This document shows, piece by piece, positions 44,145 to 52,102 of a stretch of 64,000 nucleotides of DNA. Positions within the stretch are counted from its first letter, which is position 1; the number at the start of each line of letters is the position of its first letter. The stretch lies in NCBI RefSeq assembly GCF_000454065.1, contig NZ_KE695651.1, positions 254,258 to 318,257 of the forward strand, written 5' to 3'. The DNA comes from Brevibacillus thermoruber 423 (GTDB lineage Bacteria > Bacillota > Bacilli > Brevibacillales > Brevibacillaceae). A model generated the notes under the pieces. The model saw only the letters and a list, made by a program, of their open reading frames with translations, did not search any database and had not been told where the DNA came from. A program made the translations under genes and the position numbers.

Positions 44145-45000
44145 GCGGCGTCCGGATGTCATAACCCGGAGGCGTTTCATGACAAAAGGCATTCACTGGC
44201 TCCTGGGGCTGCTCGGGGTGGGGGCGCTGTGCGGAGCCTACGGATACGGGTGGGAACGGCACCAACTGGAGGTGGTCTCGCTCCCGGTCTCCCTTCCCGA
44301 TTGGCCGCAGGCGCTGAAAGGCGTCCGTATGGTCCATTTTAGCGACACGCACCTGGGACCGTACTGGGGAATTGAAGAACTGCGGCGGGTGGTGGACCTG
44401 ATCAACCGGGAGAAGGCCGATCTGATCTGCTTTACCGGCGACCTGGTGGACAAGAGCACGCGGCTGCTGTCAGCGGCGGTTCCCGTGCTGCGGGCGCTGC
44501 AGGCGCCGCTCGGCAAGTTTGCCGTGCTGGGCAATCACGACTGGCGCTACGGACAGCAGGCCGTCATCCACCAGGCGCTCTTGGATGCGGAATTTCAGGT
44601 GCTGAACAACCGGCATGTGCGGACGGAACACAAAGGGGCCGGTCTCTATGTGGCCGGCGTGGACGACGTGCTGCACGGCACGCCTGACCTGGCGGGGGCG
44701 TTGGCGGGCATTCCCGCAGGCGAACCGGTGATCCTGCTTGTGCACGAGCCGGATTTTGCCGATGAGGCGGCGCGTTATCCGGTCCATCTGCAGTTGTCCG
44801 GCCACAGTCACGGCGGACAGGTGCGGCTCCCGCTCATCGGCCACCTGGCGACTCCCGAGCTGGGCCAAAAATACGTGTCCGGCCTGATGCAAGCGGGCGA
44901 GCGCGGGATGCCGGTCTACACCAACAGGGGATTGGGCACGACCATTCTGCCCGTCCGTTTTCTCTGCCGGCCGGAAGTGACCGTCCTCACGCTGGTTTAG
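44119..45000 (+). CDS. metallophosphoesterase with probable Tat signal (YkuE-like)
   Basis: 293 residues if started at ATG 44119, inside the end of the carbonic anhydrase gene. This start yields ITRRRFMTKG followed by a hydrophobic stretch, a twin-arginine motif like that of B. subtilis YkuE. ATG 44179 has a strong CGGAGG upstream, but those bases are the codons of the Arg pair and the shorter protein would lack the motif. Catalytic dimetal motifs: FSDTHLG, FTGDLVD, VLGNHDWR, LVHEPDF and LSGHSHGGQ. It probably acts outside the membrane on a phosphoester; substrate is unknown. Confidence 0.82.
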   Translation: MRESLQTSKRRPDVITRRRFMTKGIHWLLGLLGVGALCGAYGYGWERHQLEVVSLPVSLPDWPQALKGVRMVHFSDTHLGPYWGIEELRRVVDLINREKADLICFTGDLVDKSTRLLSAAVPVLRALQAPLGKFAVLGNHDWRYGQQAVIHQALLDAEFQVLNNRHVRTEHKGAGLYVAGVDDVLHGTPDLAGALAGIPAGEPVILLVHEPDFADEAARYPVHLQLSGHSHGGQVRLPLIGHLATPELGQKYVSGLMQAGERGMPVYTNRGLGTTILPVRFLCRPEVTVLTLV

Positions 45001-45863
45001 TAGGCGTCCTTGATCCACTGGACGAACCGCTGAAACGCGTCGTCCTCCTTTTTGGCATGCAGGTAGGCAATCAGAGTGGGGCGGGTCAGTTCTCCGCCGG
45101 CGATGTCCATGGCAATCAGCCGTCCCGCGTCCACCTCTTCCCGGATGGTTCGTTCCGGCAGCATGGTTACACCAAACTGCTGGAGGACCATTTTTTTTAC
45201 CGCACTGAAACTGTCCAGTTCCATGATCACGTTGGGAAATACGCCGTGCTGTGCCAGGAACCGGTCGACCCGCTGCCGGAACGGAGCGGTGTGGTCGCCG
45301 AAGGCTATCACAGGCTCTGCCCCCCAGCGGGAAAAACCGGGGAATCCGCCGGCCCACGGATGCTCGGGAGCGGTCACCAGGAGAATCCGGTCGCTCGGCA
45401 AGAACTCCTGATGGATGTGAGGGTGGTACACCTCGTGGCCGAGAAAGGCGATGTCGGCGGCACCCGTCAGGAGGGCGGAAATCGATTCCTCGTAGAGCGT
45501 GGAGCGGACGAAACAGGTAAAGTGCGGGTGTGCGCGGCGGTACTCGCCGATCAGGCGGGGCAGCTCGTACGACGCGAACGCTTTGCCGGCGACGATCGTC
45601 AGCGCCTGCCGCTTCTCCCTGTGCTGGGAAAATGCACGGAGCTGCTCGACGACGGCGGCCGCGACCGGCAGAAGGCGCCTCCCTTCCCCGGTCAGGCTGA
45701 CGCCTGTAGCGGTGCGGACGAACAGCGGTGTGCCCACTTGGCGTTCCAACTGCTTGAGCCGGTGCGTCACGGTGGATTGGGCGAGAAACATGGCGTGGGC
45801 CGCCCGGTTCAGGGAGCCGTGGCGGGCGATCGCCAAAAACACCTCCAGGCTTTGCAAATCCAT
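44997..45863 (-). CDS. LysR family transcriptional regulator
   Basis: 288 residues from ATG 45863. The N-terminal winged helix (1-60) contains FLAIARHGSLNRAAHAMFLAQSTVTHRLKQLE in two parts; the effector domain (about 85-285) has the usual two-lobe periplasmic-binding fold. It converges on the phosphoesterase gene with a four-base overlap of stops and is divergent from the methyltransferase operon, its likely target. Inducer is unknown. Confidence 0.92.
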   Translation of the reverse strand: MDLQSLEVFLAIARHGSLNRAAHAMFLAQSTVTHRLKQLERQVGTPLFVRTATGVSLTGEGRRLLPVAAAVVEQLRAFSQHREKRQALTIVAGKAFASYELPRLIGEYRRAHPHFTCFVRSTLYEESISALLTGAADIAFLGHEVYHPHIHQEFLPSDRILLVTAPEHPWAGGFPGFSRWGAEPVIAFGDHTAPFRQRVDRFLAQHGVFPNVIMELDSFSAVKKMVLQQFGVTMLPERTIREEVDAGRLIAMDIAGGELTRPTLIAYLHAKKEDDAFQRFVQWIKDAY

Positions 45864-45897
45864 GGGAACCTCCTGAAACCATGTCGTCTTCGCTGGT

Positions 45898-45914
45898 TAT
45901 CGAATTCATTGATA
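45898..45914. promoter_or_regulatory. candidate LysR operator
   Basis: TATC-N9-GATA contains the T-N11-A LysR box with flanking dyad symmetry. It lies 35 bases upstream of the LysR start and about 70 bases before the divergent methyltransferase. Confidence 0.5.
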
Positions 45915-45983
45915 GCTCGTAATCCATATTCTATAACAAAGCGGCGCGTTCATGGAATAGGATGGGAACAGGAGGTGGTCCCG

Positions 45984-46772
45984 ATGAGACGGGAAGACGA
46001 CGTGAAAACAACGGTTCAACAACAATTCGGCCGGCATGCGGAGGCGTATGTGACCAGCATGACGCACGCCAAGGGGGAGGACTTGCCGCTTTTGGTCGAA
46101 TGGCTGAAGCCGAACGGCGATTGGGTGGTGCTGGATGTGGCGACCGGCGGCGGCCATGTGGCCAAAACGCTGGCTCCGCACTGCCGCTTCGTGGTGGCGA
46201 CCGATCTGACCGTACCGATGCTGGAGGCGGCGGCCAGAGCCCACCGGGAGGCCGGATTGGCGAATATCGTGCACGTGCAGGCGGACGCGGAACAACTGCC
46301 GTTTTTGTCCGAATCGTTTGACGCCGTGTGCTGCCGCATCGCCGCCCACCACTTTCCCGACCCGGCCGCCTTTGTCCGCGAAGCGTGCCGCGTTCTTCGT
46401 CCGCGAGGATTGTTTTTGCTGATCGACAACGTGGCGCCGGAGGAACCGGAGCTGGCCGCGATCGTCAACCGGGTGGAGACACTGCGCGACATCAGCCACG
46501 TGCGCTGTCTGTCGGTTGCGGAGTGGCGGGGACTGTTTCAGGAAAACGGCCTGCGGGAACTGCAGGACCGCCTGCGCCGGAAGCGCTTCCCGTTTCCGCA
46601 GTGGGTGGCCCGGACCGCCTCATCCAAGGAGCAGGAGGAAGCGGTGGAGCGCTGCCTGCTGGACGCGCCGCAGGCGATGAAAGCGTACTGGAATCTGGAC
46701 GTACAAGACGGACGCGTCCAGTCGCACCAGATCGACGAGTGGATGGTCCTGTGCAAAAAAGGAGGCGAATGA
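45984..46772 (+). CDS. class I SAM-dependent methyltransferase
   Basis: 262 residues from ATG 45984 behind AGGAGGTGG. SAM-binding motif I VLDVATGGGHVAKTL near 48-62, acidic motif II VATDLTVPMLEAA, and DAVCCRIAAHHFPDP with VLRPRGLFLLIDN. It resembles the UbiE/MenG-like Methyltransf_11 group. Substrate is unknown. First gene of a three-gene operon; the VOC gene begins 2 bases after its stop. Confidence 0.9.
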   Translation: MRREDDVKTTVQQQFGRHAEAYVTSMTHAKGEDLPLLVEWLKPNGDWVVLDVATGGGHVAKTLAPHCRFVVATDLTVPMLEAAARAHREAGLANIVHVQADAEQLPFLSESFDAVCCRIAAHHFPDPAAFVREACRVLRPRGLFLLIDNVAPEEPELAAIVNRVETLRDISHVRCLSVAEWRGLFQENGLRELQDRLRRKRFPFPQWVARTASSKEQEEAVERCLLDAPQAMKAYWNLDVQDGRVQSHQIDEWMVLCKKGGE

Positions 46773-46773
46773 G

Positions 46774-47148
46774 ATGAGCCATCGGTGGATCGGATTGGAT
46801 CACGTGCAGGTGGCCGCGCCGGCCGGATGCGAAGAGGAGGCCCGCCGCTTTTTCCGCGATGTGCTGGGCATGCCGGAGGTGCCGAAGCCGGAAGCGCTGC
46901 GCAGGCGGGGAGGGGTCTGGTTTCAATGCGGTCCGCAGACGGTGCACGTCGGTGTCGAGGCCTCCTTTGCTCCTGCGAACAAAGCGCATCCCGCGTTTCT
47001 CACAAGCGATCTGGAAGCGCTCCGGCAGCGTTTGGAGGCGGCCGGAGTGACGGTCCGGGAAGGGGACGAGATCCCCGGCGTCAAGCGCCTCTTTGCCGAC
47101 GATCCGTTCGGCAACCGGCTGGAGTTCATGGAGCGGATCGATTCATGA
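46774..47148 (+). CDS. VOC family (glyoxalase-fold) protein
   Basis: 124 residues from ATG 46774. Paired beta-alpha-beta-beta-beta modules: GLDHVQVAAPAGCEEEARRFFRDVLGMPE at the start and FADDPFGNRLEFME at the end. Candidate metal residues are His10, His57 region and Glu119. Dioxygenase, isomerase or antibiotic-binding roles are possible. Overlaps the next methyltransferase by ATGA. Confidence 0.88.
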   Translation: MSHRWIGLDHVQVAAPAGCEEEARRFFRDVLGMPEVPKPEALRRRGGVWFQCGPQTVHVGVEASFAPANKAHPAFLTSDLEALRQRLEAAGVTVREGDEIPGVKRLFADDPFGNRLEFMERIDS

Positions 47149-47921
47149 GCATCGATTTCCATGCGGCACAGAATCGCCATGCGTACGCTGGCCGGCGGGC
47201 GGACGAGAGCTGGACGGAGGCGATCCGCGGATGGCTGGACCCGTCCGGCAAGCGCGTGGCGGACATCGGATGCGGCGGCGGGATATACACCAGAGCATGG
47301 GCGGAAATGGGAGCGTCAGCGGTGGTCGGCGTTGATTTTTCCGAAGTCATGCTGGAGGCAGCCAAAGAGACCTGTCGCGACTGCCAAAACGTGACATTTG
47401 TCCGCGGAGACGCCCTGCGGACGGGGATGGCGGGGGAAAGCGCCGACGTGGTGTTTGCCAGAGCCTTGATTCATCATCTGGACGAGCTGGACGGGTTCTT
47501 TTCCGAAGCCGCCCGCCTGCTCGTTCCCGGCGGTCTGGCGATCGTGCAGGATCGGACGATGGAGGACGTGGCCCTGCCGGGTTCCCCCACACATCTGCGC
47601 GGGTACTTTTTCGCCCGGTTTCCGCGTCTGCTGGAGCTGGAAAAGGGGCGCCGCCCCGCCGATGCCGATGTGCGGGAAGCGATGCGGACAGCCGGGTTTC
47701 GAACGATTCGCACGCATGTGCTGTGGGAGACTCGGCGCGTCTATCCGGGATGGGAGGAACTGGCGCAGGATTTGCTCCAGCGGACCGGGCGATCGATTCT
47801 GCACGCCCTCTCCGACGAAGAGCTGCGCGCGCTGGTCGATACCATGAGGGAGCCGCTCGCTTCAGGCGGGGCCATCGTGGAACGGGATCGCTGGACCATC
47901 TGGATAGGAGCGAAACAATGA
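47145..47921 (+). CDS. second class I SAM-dependent methyltransferase
   Basis: 258 residues from ATG 47145, overlapping the VOC stop. Motif I VADIGCGGGIYTRAWAEMG near 38-56, VVGVDFSEVMLEAAKE and VVFARALIHHLDEL. It is not a recent duplicate of the first methyltransferase (motifs differ throughout). Two methyltransferases around a VOC protein under a LysR regulator suggest modification or detoxification of one small molecule; this is inference. Confidence 0.9.
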   Translation: MSIDFHAAQNRHAYAGRRADESWTEAIRGWLDPSGKRVADIGCGGGIYTRAWAEMGASAVVGVDFSEVMLEAAKETCRDCQNVTFVRGDALRTGMAGESADVVFARALIHHLDELDGFFSEAARLLVPGGLAIVQDRTMEDVALPGSPTHLRGYFFARFPRLLELEKGRRPADADVREAMRTAGFRTIRTHVLWETRRVYPGWEELAQDLLQRTGRSILHALSDEELRALVDTMREPLASGGAIVERDRWTIWIGAKQ

Positions 47922-47960
47922 GACACACTACCAGTATCCACCCTTCCCCAGTGGCCCCAC

Positions 47961-48024
47961 AATTGTGAAATCGTTTGTCACAATTCCGATACGACTTGTA
48001 TACCCGTGGGCGATTCTATATAAT
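47961..48024 (+). promoter_or_regulatory. inverted repeat plus sigma-A promoter upstream of DUF2759 gene
   Basis: AATTGTGA (47961-47968) and TCACAATT (47978-47985) are perfect inverted arms with a 9-base spacer. Eleven bases on, TTGTAT (47996-48001), a 17-base spacer and TATAAT (48019-48024) form a good promoter. The arms resemble Rex/CRP-type half-sites, but the spacing differs from both. Confidence 0.72.
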
Positions 48025-48077
48025 GAAAGTGCCATTCTATTCCTGCGCGTCATTTTTTTAAAGGAGTTGTCTTTCGG

Positions 48078-48254
48078 ATGAAAATTACGCTGTTCGATAT
48101 CCTGATGTTCGTGTTCACGTTCTTCATCGCACTGGGCGTGTTCCGTTCCATGAAAGCCAAAAACAAGTTTGCGGTCGGATTCGGATTGCTGTCCCTGGCT
48201 GTTTTCCTGTTCGCAGACGGACTGATTATCTACTACGCGACAAAAGGCGTATAG
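48078..48254 (+). CDS. 58-residue membrane peptide, DUF2759-like
   Basis: MKITLFDILMFVFTFFIAL and FGLLSLAVFLFADGLIIYY are two membrane spans joined by a short basic loop (RSMKAKNKFAVG). AAGGAG lies 11 bases before ATG 48078. Length and layout fit the DUF2759 family of Bacilli; function unknown. It has its own promoter and terminator, so it is a monocistronic small gene. Confidence 0.75.
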   Translation: MKITLFDILMFVFTFFIALGVFRSMKAKNKFAVGFGLLSLAVFLFADGLIIYYATKGV

Positions 48255-48307
48255 GAGGCATCCTCGTTCACGGGGTCATTCACGAGGGGACGAAAGCGGT
48301 TGCATGC

Positions 48308-48341
48308 GGAGGCTGCGCAAATTGCGCGGCCTCCTTTTCTT
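48308..48341 (+). terminator. rho-independent terminator after DUF2759 gene
   Basis: GGAGGCTGCGCAA / TTGCGCGGCCTCC form a 13-base stem with one wobble and a single-base loop gap, followed by TTTTCTTTT. Confidence 0.9.
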
Positions 48342-48399
48342 TTCCCGAATTGCATGGTCGACGGAAATCATTAGCATACTAGGGATGGAGGTGGGACAG

Positions 48400-49560
48400 G
48401 TGGGCAAGCGCAGTGATACCGGCATGTTTGCGTGCGCGGCCACGATCGCGGCCGACCGCAAAACCAAACAGCTTTGCAAACGGCTTCAGCCCCGGCAAAT
48501 CGCCCTGGTGGATCACGCCGATGTCGATGAGGTGGCGGCCCGTTCGCTGCTGGAAGCCAACGTGCAGGCCGTGATCAACCTCTCCCCGTTCATGACCGGC
48601 ACCTACCCCGCAGAAGGGGCGATCAGACTCCTGGAAGCGGGGATTCCCATGTACGAAGTCGTCGGCGGCCACAGCGGCCTGGTAGAGGAACTGGACGGCA
48701 GGCGGGCGGCGGTGTCGGGCGATGCGCTGCTGGTGCACACCGACGGGAAGTGGCGTCCGGTCGCCGCCGTTCGGGCCGTCACCGCCGATGGGATCGCGGC
48801 GAAGCGGAGGGAGGCGGACGAACGCTTGGACGACGTGCTGTCCGCGTTTATCGACAACACCCTGCAGTTCGCCGGACAGGAAAAAGAACTGTTTCTCCAT
48901 CCGCTGCGCAAGCTACCCTTGGTCACGCGGATGGCGGACCGGCATGTGGTGGTGGTCGTGCGCGGCAGACATTATCGGGAGGATTTGCGGATGCTCTCGT
49001 CCTACATCCGCGAGTGCCGGCCGGTGCTGATCGCCGTGGACGGCGGGGCGGACGCGTTGATGGAGTGCGGATACACGCCAGACCTGATCGTCGGGGACAT
49101 GGACAGCATTTCCGACCGCGCCCTGTGCTCCGGGGCGGAGGTGGTGGTCCACGCCTTTCCCGACGGCAGCGCGCCCGGACGGGGGAGGGTCGAGGCGCTG
49201 GGTCTGCGCTATCACCTACTGCCCGCGCCGGGGACCAGCGAAGACGTCGCGATGCTGCTCGCCTACGAGGAACAGGCGAAGCTGATCGTCACGATCGGCT
49301 CGCATTCCAATATGATTGACTTTTTGGAGAAAGGACGCAAAGGCATGGCCAGCACCCTGCTGGTACGCACCAAAATCGGGCCCAAGCTGATCGACGCCAA
49401 GGGCGTCAGCCAGCTCTACCAGCCGCGCTGGTCGTGGAACTGGTGGGCGCTGATGATCGCCGCCACACTGGTTCCGGTCGCGGCCGCTCTGGCGGTCAAC
49501 CCGGTCGCGCGCCACGCCGTGCAGATGTGGTGGGTGCAGTGGCGCAGTTGGGTATTTTAG
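48400..49560 (+). CDS. steA: SteA-like putative cytokinetic ring protein
   Basis: 386 residues from GTG 48400, 7 bases after GGAGGTG. The central part resembles a thiamine pyrophosphokinase-like catalytic fold: LIAVDGGADALMECGYTPDLIVGDMDSI near 210-237 and TSEDVAMLLAYE near 278. A single C-terminal span (WWALMIAATLVPVAAALAV) anchors it. In corynebacteria SteA works with SteB at the septum. The gene next door encodes a SteB-like protein, supporting the call. Role in a spore former is not established. Confidence 0.82.
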   Translation: MGKRSDTGMFACAATIAADRKTKQLCKRLQPRQIALVDHADVDEVAARSLLEANVQAVINLSPFMTGTYPAEGAIRLLEAGIPMYEVVGGHSGLVEELDGRRAAVSGDALLVHTDGKWRPVAAVRAVTADGIAAKRREADERLDDVLSAFIDNTLQFAGQEKELFLHPLRKLPLVTRMADRHVVVVVRGRHYREDLRMLSSYIRECRPVLIAVDGGADALMECGYTPDLIVGDMDSISDRALCSGAEVVVHAFPDGSAPGRGRVEALGLRYHLLPAPGTSEDVAMLLAYEEQAKLIVTIGSHSNMIDFLEKGRKGMASTLLVRTKIGPKLIDAKGVSQLYQPRWSWNWWALMIAATLVPVAAALAVNPVARHAVQMWWVQWRSWVF

Positions 49561-49572
49561 GAGGCGACGGAA

Positions 49573-50130
49573 TTGATTCACTTTCGTCATCACCTGATTT
49601 CGCTGGCCGCAGTGTTTCTCGCGTTGGGTATCGGGATCCTGCTGGGGGGAACGGCCGGACAATCGTGGTTTGCGATGAAGGAACAGGAAGTCCTGAAGAA
49701 CATGGAAGCCAAATACGACCAGGCGCTGCGCAGCAACAGCGAGCTGAAGCAGCAGCTAAACCGGATCTTGGTGGAAATGGAGCGGAGCCACGAAGAAGTG
49801 GAGCGGCTGTTGGCCACCCGGTATGCCGATGAGCTGAGGGGAAGCAGCGTGTACGTCTGGCATGCGGATCAGCAGCGAATGGGGCGGCTCAAGCAGATGT
49901 TCCGCTCCGTCGGGGTAAACGTGCTGTCCTACCGGGAGGGAAGCGTGCCGCTGGACGGGCCGCTTCTGGTCTTTGGCCCCGTGCAGCCGGACTGGTTGGC
50001 GAAGCTGCCGCGCGACTGCCGCTGGCTGTACGCGGAAGAGGTGCCCGATTCGCCGGCCAAACAGTGGGGGTTGTTGGAAAACGTGCAAAAGCTGCTGACG
50101 GAAATGAGGGAGGCGCGTGAAAACAGTTAG
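49573..50130 (+). CDS. steB: SteB/MctB-like (DUF3186) membrane-anchored coiled-coil protein
   Basis: 185 residues from TTG 49573, behind TAGGAGG. MIHFRHHLISLAAVFLALGIGILLGG is the highly typical N-terminal anchor of the copper-transporter/MctB family (26 residues, one span). A coiled coil follows (about 38-85), then a small alpha/beta domain. Despite the family name, a copper role is doubtful here. It is part of the steA-steB-glycosyltransferase cluster and overlaps the next gene by 14 bases. Confidence 0.82.
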   Translation: MIHFRHHLISLAAVFLALGIGILLGGTAGQSWFAMKEQEVLKNMEAKYDQALRSNSELKQQLNRILVEMERSHEEVERLLATRYADELRGSSVYVWHADQQRMGRLKQMFRSVGVNVLSYREGSVPLDGPLLVFGPVQPDWLAKLPRDCRWLYAEEVPDSPAKQWGLLENVQKLLTEMREARENS

Positions 50131-50806
50131 CGTGGTTATTCCCGCCTACAACGAGGCCGACTCCATCGTTCCCACGCTGCGGGCTGTCCGCGAGCGCGTC
50201 ACCTGCGACGAACTGATCGTCGTCGACGACGGCAGTACGGACGGGACGGGCGAACTGGCGGACGGCTGGGCCGATCTGGTGATCCGACTGCCGCGCAACC
50301 AGGGAAAAGGGGGGGCGCTGCAGACGGGCTGGGGGCGTGCCGGCGGTGACATCGTGCTGCTCTTGGACGGCGATCTGCGGGAAAGTGCGGCGGAAGCGAA
50401 CGACCTGCTCGCTCCCGTCCTCGCCGGCGCCTGCGACATGGCAGTGGCCGTACTTCCCGCTCCGGCGAGAAAGGCGGGCGTGGGATTGGCAAAAGGGCTG
50501 GCGCATCACGGCATCCGGCTGCTGACCGGGTATCGGGCACGGGCGCCGCTGTCGGGGCAGCGGGCCGTTCGCCGCCAGGTGCTGGAACACACGGGGCGTT
50601 TGGACACGGGCTTTGGCATCGAAGTCGGGCTGACCATCGATGCGCTTCGGGCCGGGTACCGGGTGCTGGAGGTGCCGGTCGCCTTTTCCCACCGGCAGAC
50701 CGGAAATGATTGGGCCGGTTGCTGTCACCGGGGAAAAGAATTTTTGGCGATCGGCCGGGCGCTCGGGCGCAAATGGTGGGAGGGAGGCATGTGGACGCGA
50801 AACTGA
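50117..50806 (+). CDS. GT2 family glycosyltransferase
   Basis: 229 residues from GTG 50117, behind GGGAGG. GT-A fold: SVVIPAYNEADSI at the N-terminus, DELIVVDDGSTDGT near 31-44 and the DxD region LLLDGDL near 78-84. It lacks membrane spans, resembling DPM1-like catalytic domains that glycosylate polyprenyl phosphate. Next to an MraY-like gene, it may act on an undecaprenyl-linked envelope intermediate. It overlaps the following gene by 16 bases. Confidence 0.88.
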   Translation: MKTVSVVIPAYNEADSIVPTLRAVRERVTCDELIVVDDGSTDGTGELADGWADLVIRLPRNQGKGGALQTGWGRAGGDIVLLLDGDLRESAAEANDLLAPVLAGACDMAVAVLPAPARKAGVGLAKGLAHHGIRLLTGYRARAPLSGQRAVRRQVLEHTGRLDTGFGIEVGLTIDALRAGYRVLEVPVAFSHRQTGNDWAGCCHRGKEFLAIGRALGRKWWEGGMWTRN

Positions 50807-51666
50807 TGGCGCTGCTGTCGCTCGGCGTCGGCGTCCCCGCGGTCGGGCATTGGCTGCTGTTTTCCGCCTTTCTGGAGAAGCTGCGCCAGCGGGGCATGAT
50901 CCGCAAGAATTACAGGGGCGAAGACGTGGTGACGGGAGGCGGCGTGGCGGTCTTTTGCCATGCAGCCGCCGCGCAGGCGGCCATGCTGCTCGTCTGCCTG
51001 ATTGCCGCCGAAGAGCCTGCCATGCTGCGCGTGGGCGTTTTGTTCCTGGCCGGTTCGGCGTCGATGGCGTTTTGGGGCTGGCTGGACGACTGCAGTTCCG
51101 ACAAAGCGGTAAAAGGCTTCCGCGGCCACCTCGGCGCGCTCTGGAAGGAACGGCGCATGACCGGCGGCATGTGGAAAGCGTGGGGAGGAGGGAGCACGGC
51201 CCTGTTGGTCAGTCTCGCCCTTTACGGGGAGACGCTGCCGGCGCTTGCAGCCGCCGGCCTGCTGGCGCTGTCGCCCAACGTATTGAACATGTTTGACCTG
51301 CGGCCGGCGCGCGCGCTCAAGGTGTTCGCGCTGCTTGCGGCCGTGGCCGTGGGGGGCGGGGCGTTTGCGGCAGGGGCCGCGCCCTGCTGGGTATGGATGG
51401 TTCCCGTTGCGGCTGCGGCTGCGCTGGTGTTTCGGCATGACGCCGCAGGCCGCTTGATGCTGGGCGACACGGGAGCCAACTACCTGGGGTTCGCGGCTGG
51501 GTTCGGCCTCGCGACCAACCTGCCGCTCGCCGTGCAGATTGCCATCCTGCTCGTGTTTGCGGGCCTCCACCTGCTGGCGGAATTCGTCTCCTTTTCCCGC
51601 GTGATCCAATCCGTCGGCTGGCTGAACCGGCTGGACCAGTGGGGCCGTCCGGCCGAAACGAAATAG
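50791..51666 (+). CDS. MraY/WecA-like membrane protein with altered active-site loop
   Basis: 291 residues from GTG 50791. About nine spans. WGWLDDCSSDKAVKGFRGH corresponds to the Asp-Asp motif of polyprenyl-phosphate sugar-phosphate transferases, and LGDTGANYLG to a later conserved loop. The usual NxxDGxDGL catalytic loop is NMFDLRPARALKVF, so the second Asp is lost. The C-terminal HHxxE-type motif is also missing. Either a divergent transferase or a non-catalytic relative; it closes the steA cluster. Confidence 0.8.
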   Translation: MDAKLMALLSLGVGVPAVGHWLLFSAFLEKLRQRGMIRKNYRGEDVVTGGGVAVFCHAAAAQAAMLLVCLIAAEEPAMLRVGVLFLAGSASMAFWGWLDDCSSDKAVKGFRGHLGALWKERRMTGGMWKAWGGGSTALLVSLALYGETLPALAAAGLLALSPNVLNMFDLRPARALKVFALLAAVAVGGGAFAAGAAPCWVWMVPVAAAAALVFRHDAAGRLMLGDTGANYLGFAAGFGLATNLPLAVQIAILLVFAGLHLLAEFVSFSRVIQSVGWLNRLDQWGRPAETK

Positions 51667-51691
51667 AACCAGGTCGTCACGCCTGGTTCTA
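51664..51691. terminator. bidirectional terminator-type palindrome
   Basis: Perfect ten-base arms TAGAACCAGG / CCTGGTTCTA contain the stop codons of both converging genes. There is no long T run on either side. Confidence 0.7.
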
Positions 51692-51964
51692 GTCTTCGTC
51701 GTCCTCCGGATCGCGTTTCATGAAGCGGGGCTGTACGCGGTTCCGCTTCCGGTCGTGGTGCAGGATGAACCCGCCGATAAAGCTGACGGGACCCACGAAC
51801 AGCAAAAGGCCCAGCAGCAGCTTTCCCCAGAGAAAGTCCACGTCGGGGGTTACGGAGTAAAAAAGCGCATCGCGGATCAGTTTGATTCCGTACATGGCGA
51901 GCGCTGCAGGAATCACCATGATCAGGAGCGCGATCAGTTTTTGGCCGATCAAGGGCGTTTTCAC
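51689..51964 (-). CDS. yqzF: DUF2627 membrane protein (YqzF-like)
   Basis: 91 residues from GTG 51964. KLIALLIMVIPAALAMYGIKLIRDALF at the start, a second span (LLLGLLLFVGPVSFIGGFIL) and the basic tail HHDRKRNRVQPRFMKRD match the YqzF family. B. subtilis yqzF is also next to the bkd locus. The ribosome site is weak (GGAAAGG close to the start). Function unknown. Confidence 0.85.
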   Translation of the reverse strand: MKTPLIGQKLIALLIMVIPAALAMYGIKLIRDALFYSVTPDVDFLWGKLLLGLLLFVGPVSFIGGFILHHDRKRNRVQPRFMKRDPEDDED

Positions 51965-52102
51965 CCCTTTCCAACTTGCTCCCTTCCCATCATAATGGAT
52001 GGGTCGCCCCTTGTCCAACGGAACATGCGCCTGTCCAAGCGGACGCGCATGGGGTACAATGGTAACAGTCTGATTTCTGATTGATGGAAAGAGGGATCGC
52101 GC

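Noticed and set aside
45057-45983. N-terminal extension of the first methyltransferase through the antisense of lysR
   Set aside because: A strong ribosome site at ATG 45984 and the operator region show the gene starts there.
47961-47985. Rex or FNR operator assignment
   Set aside because: Half-sites look similar but the 9-base spacer does not fit either consensus, so only a neutral description is kept.
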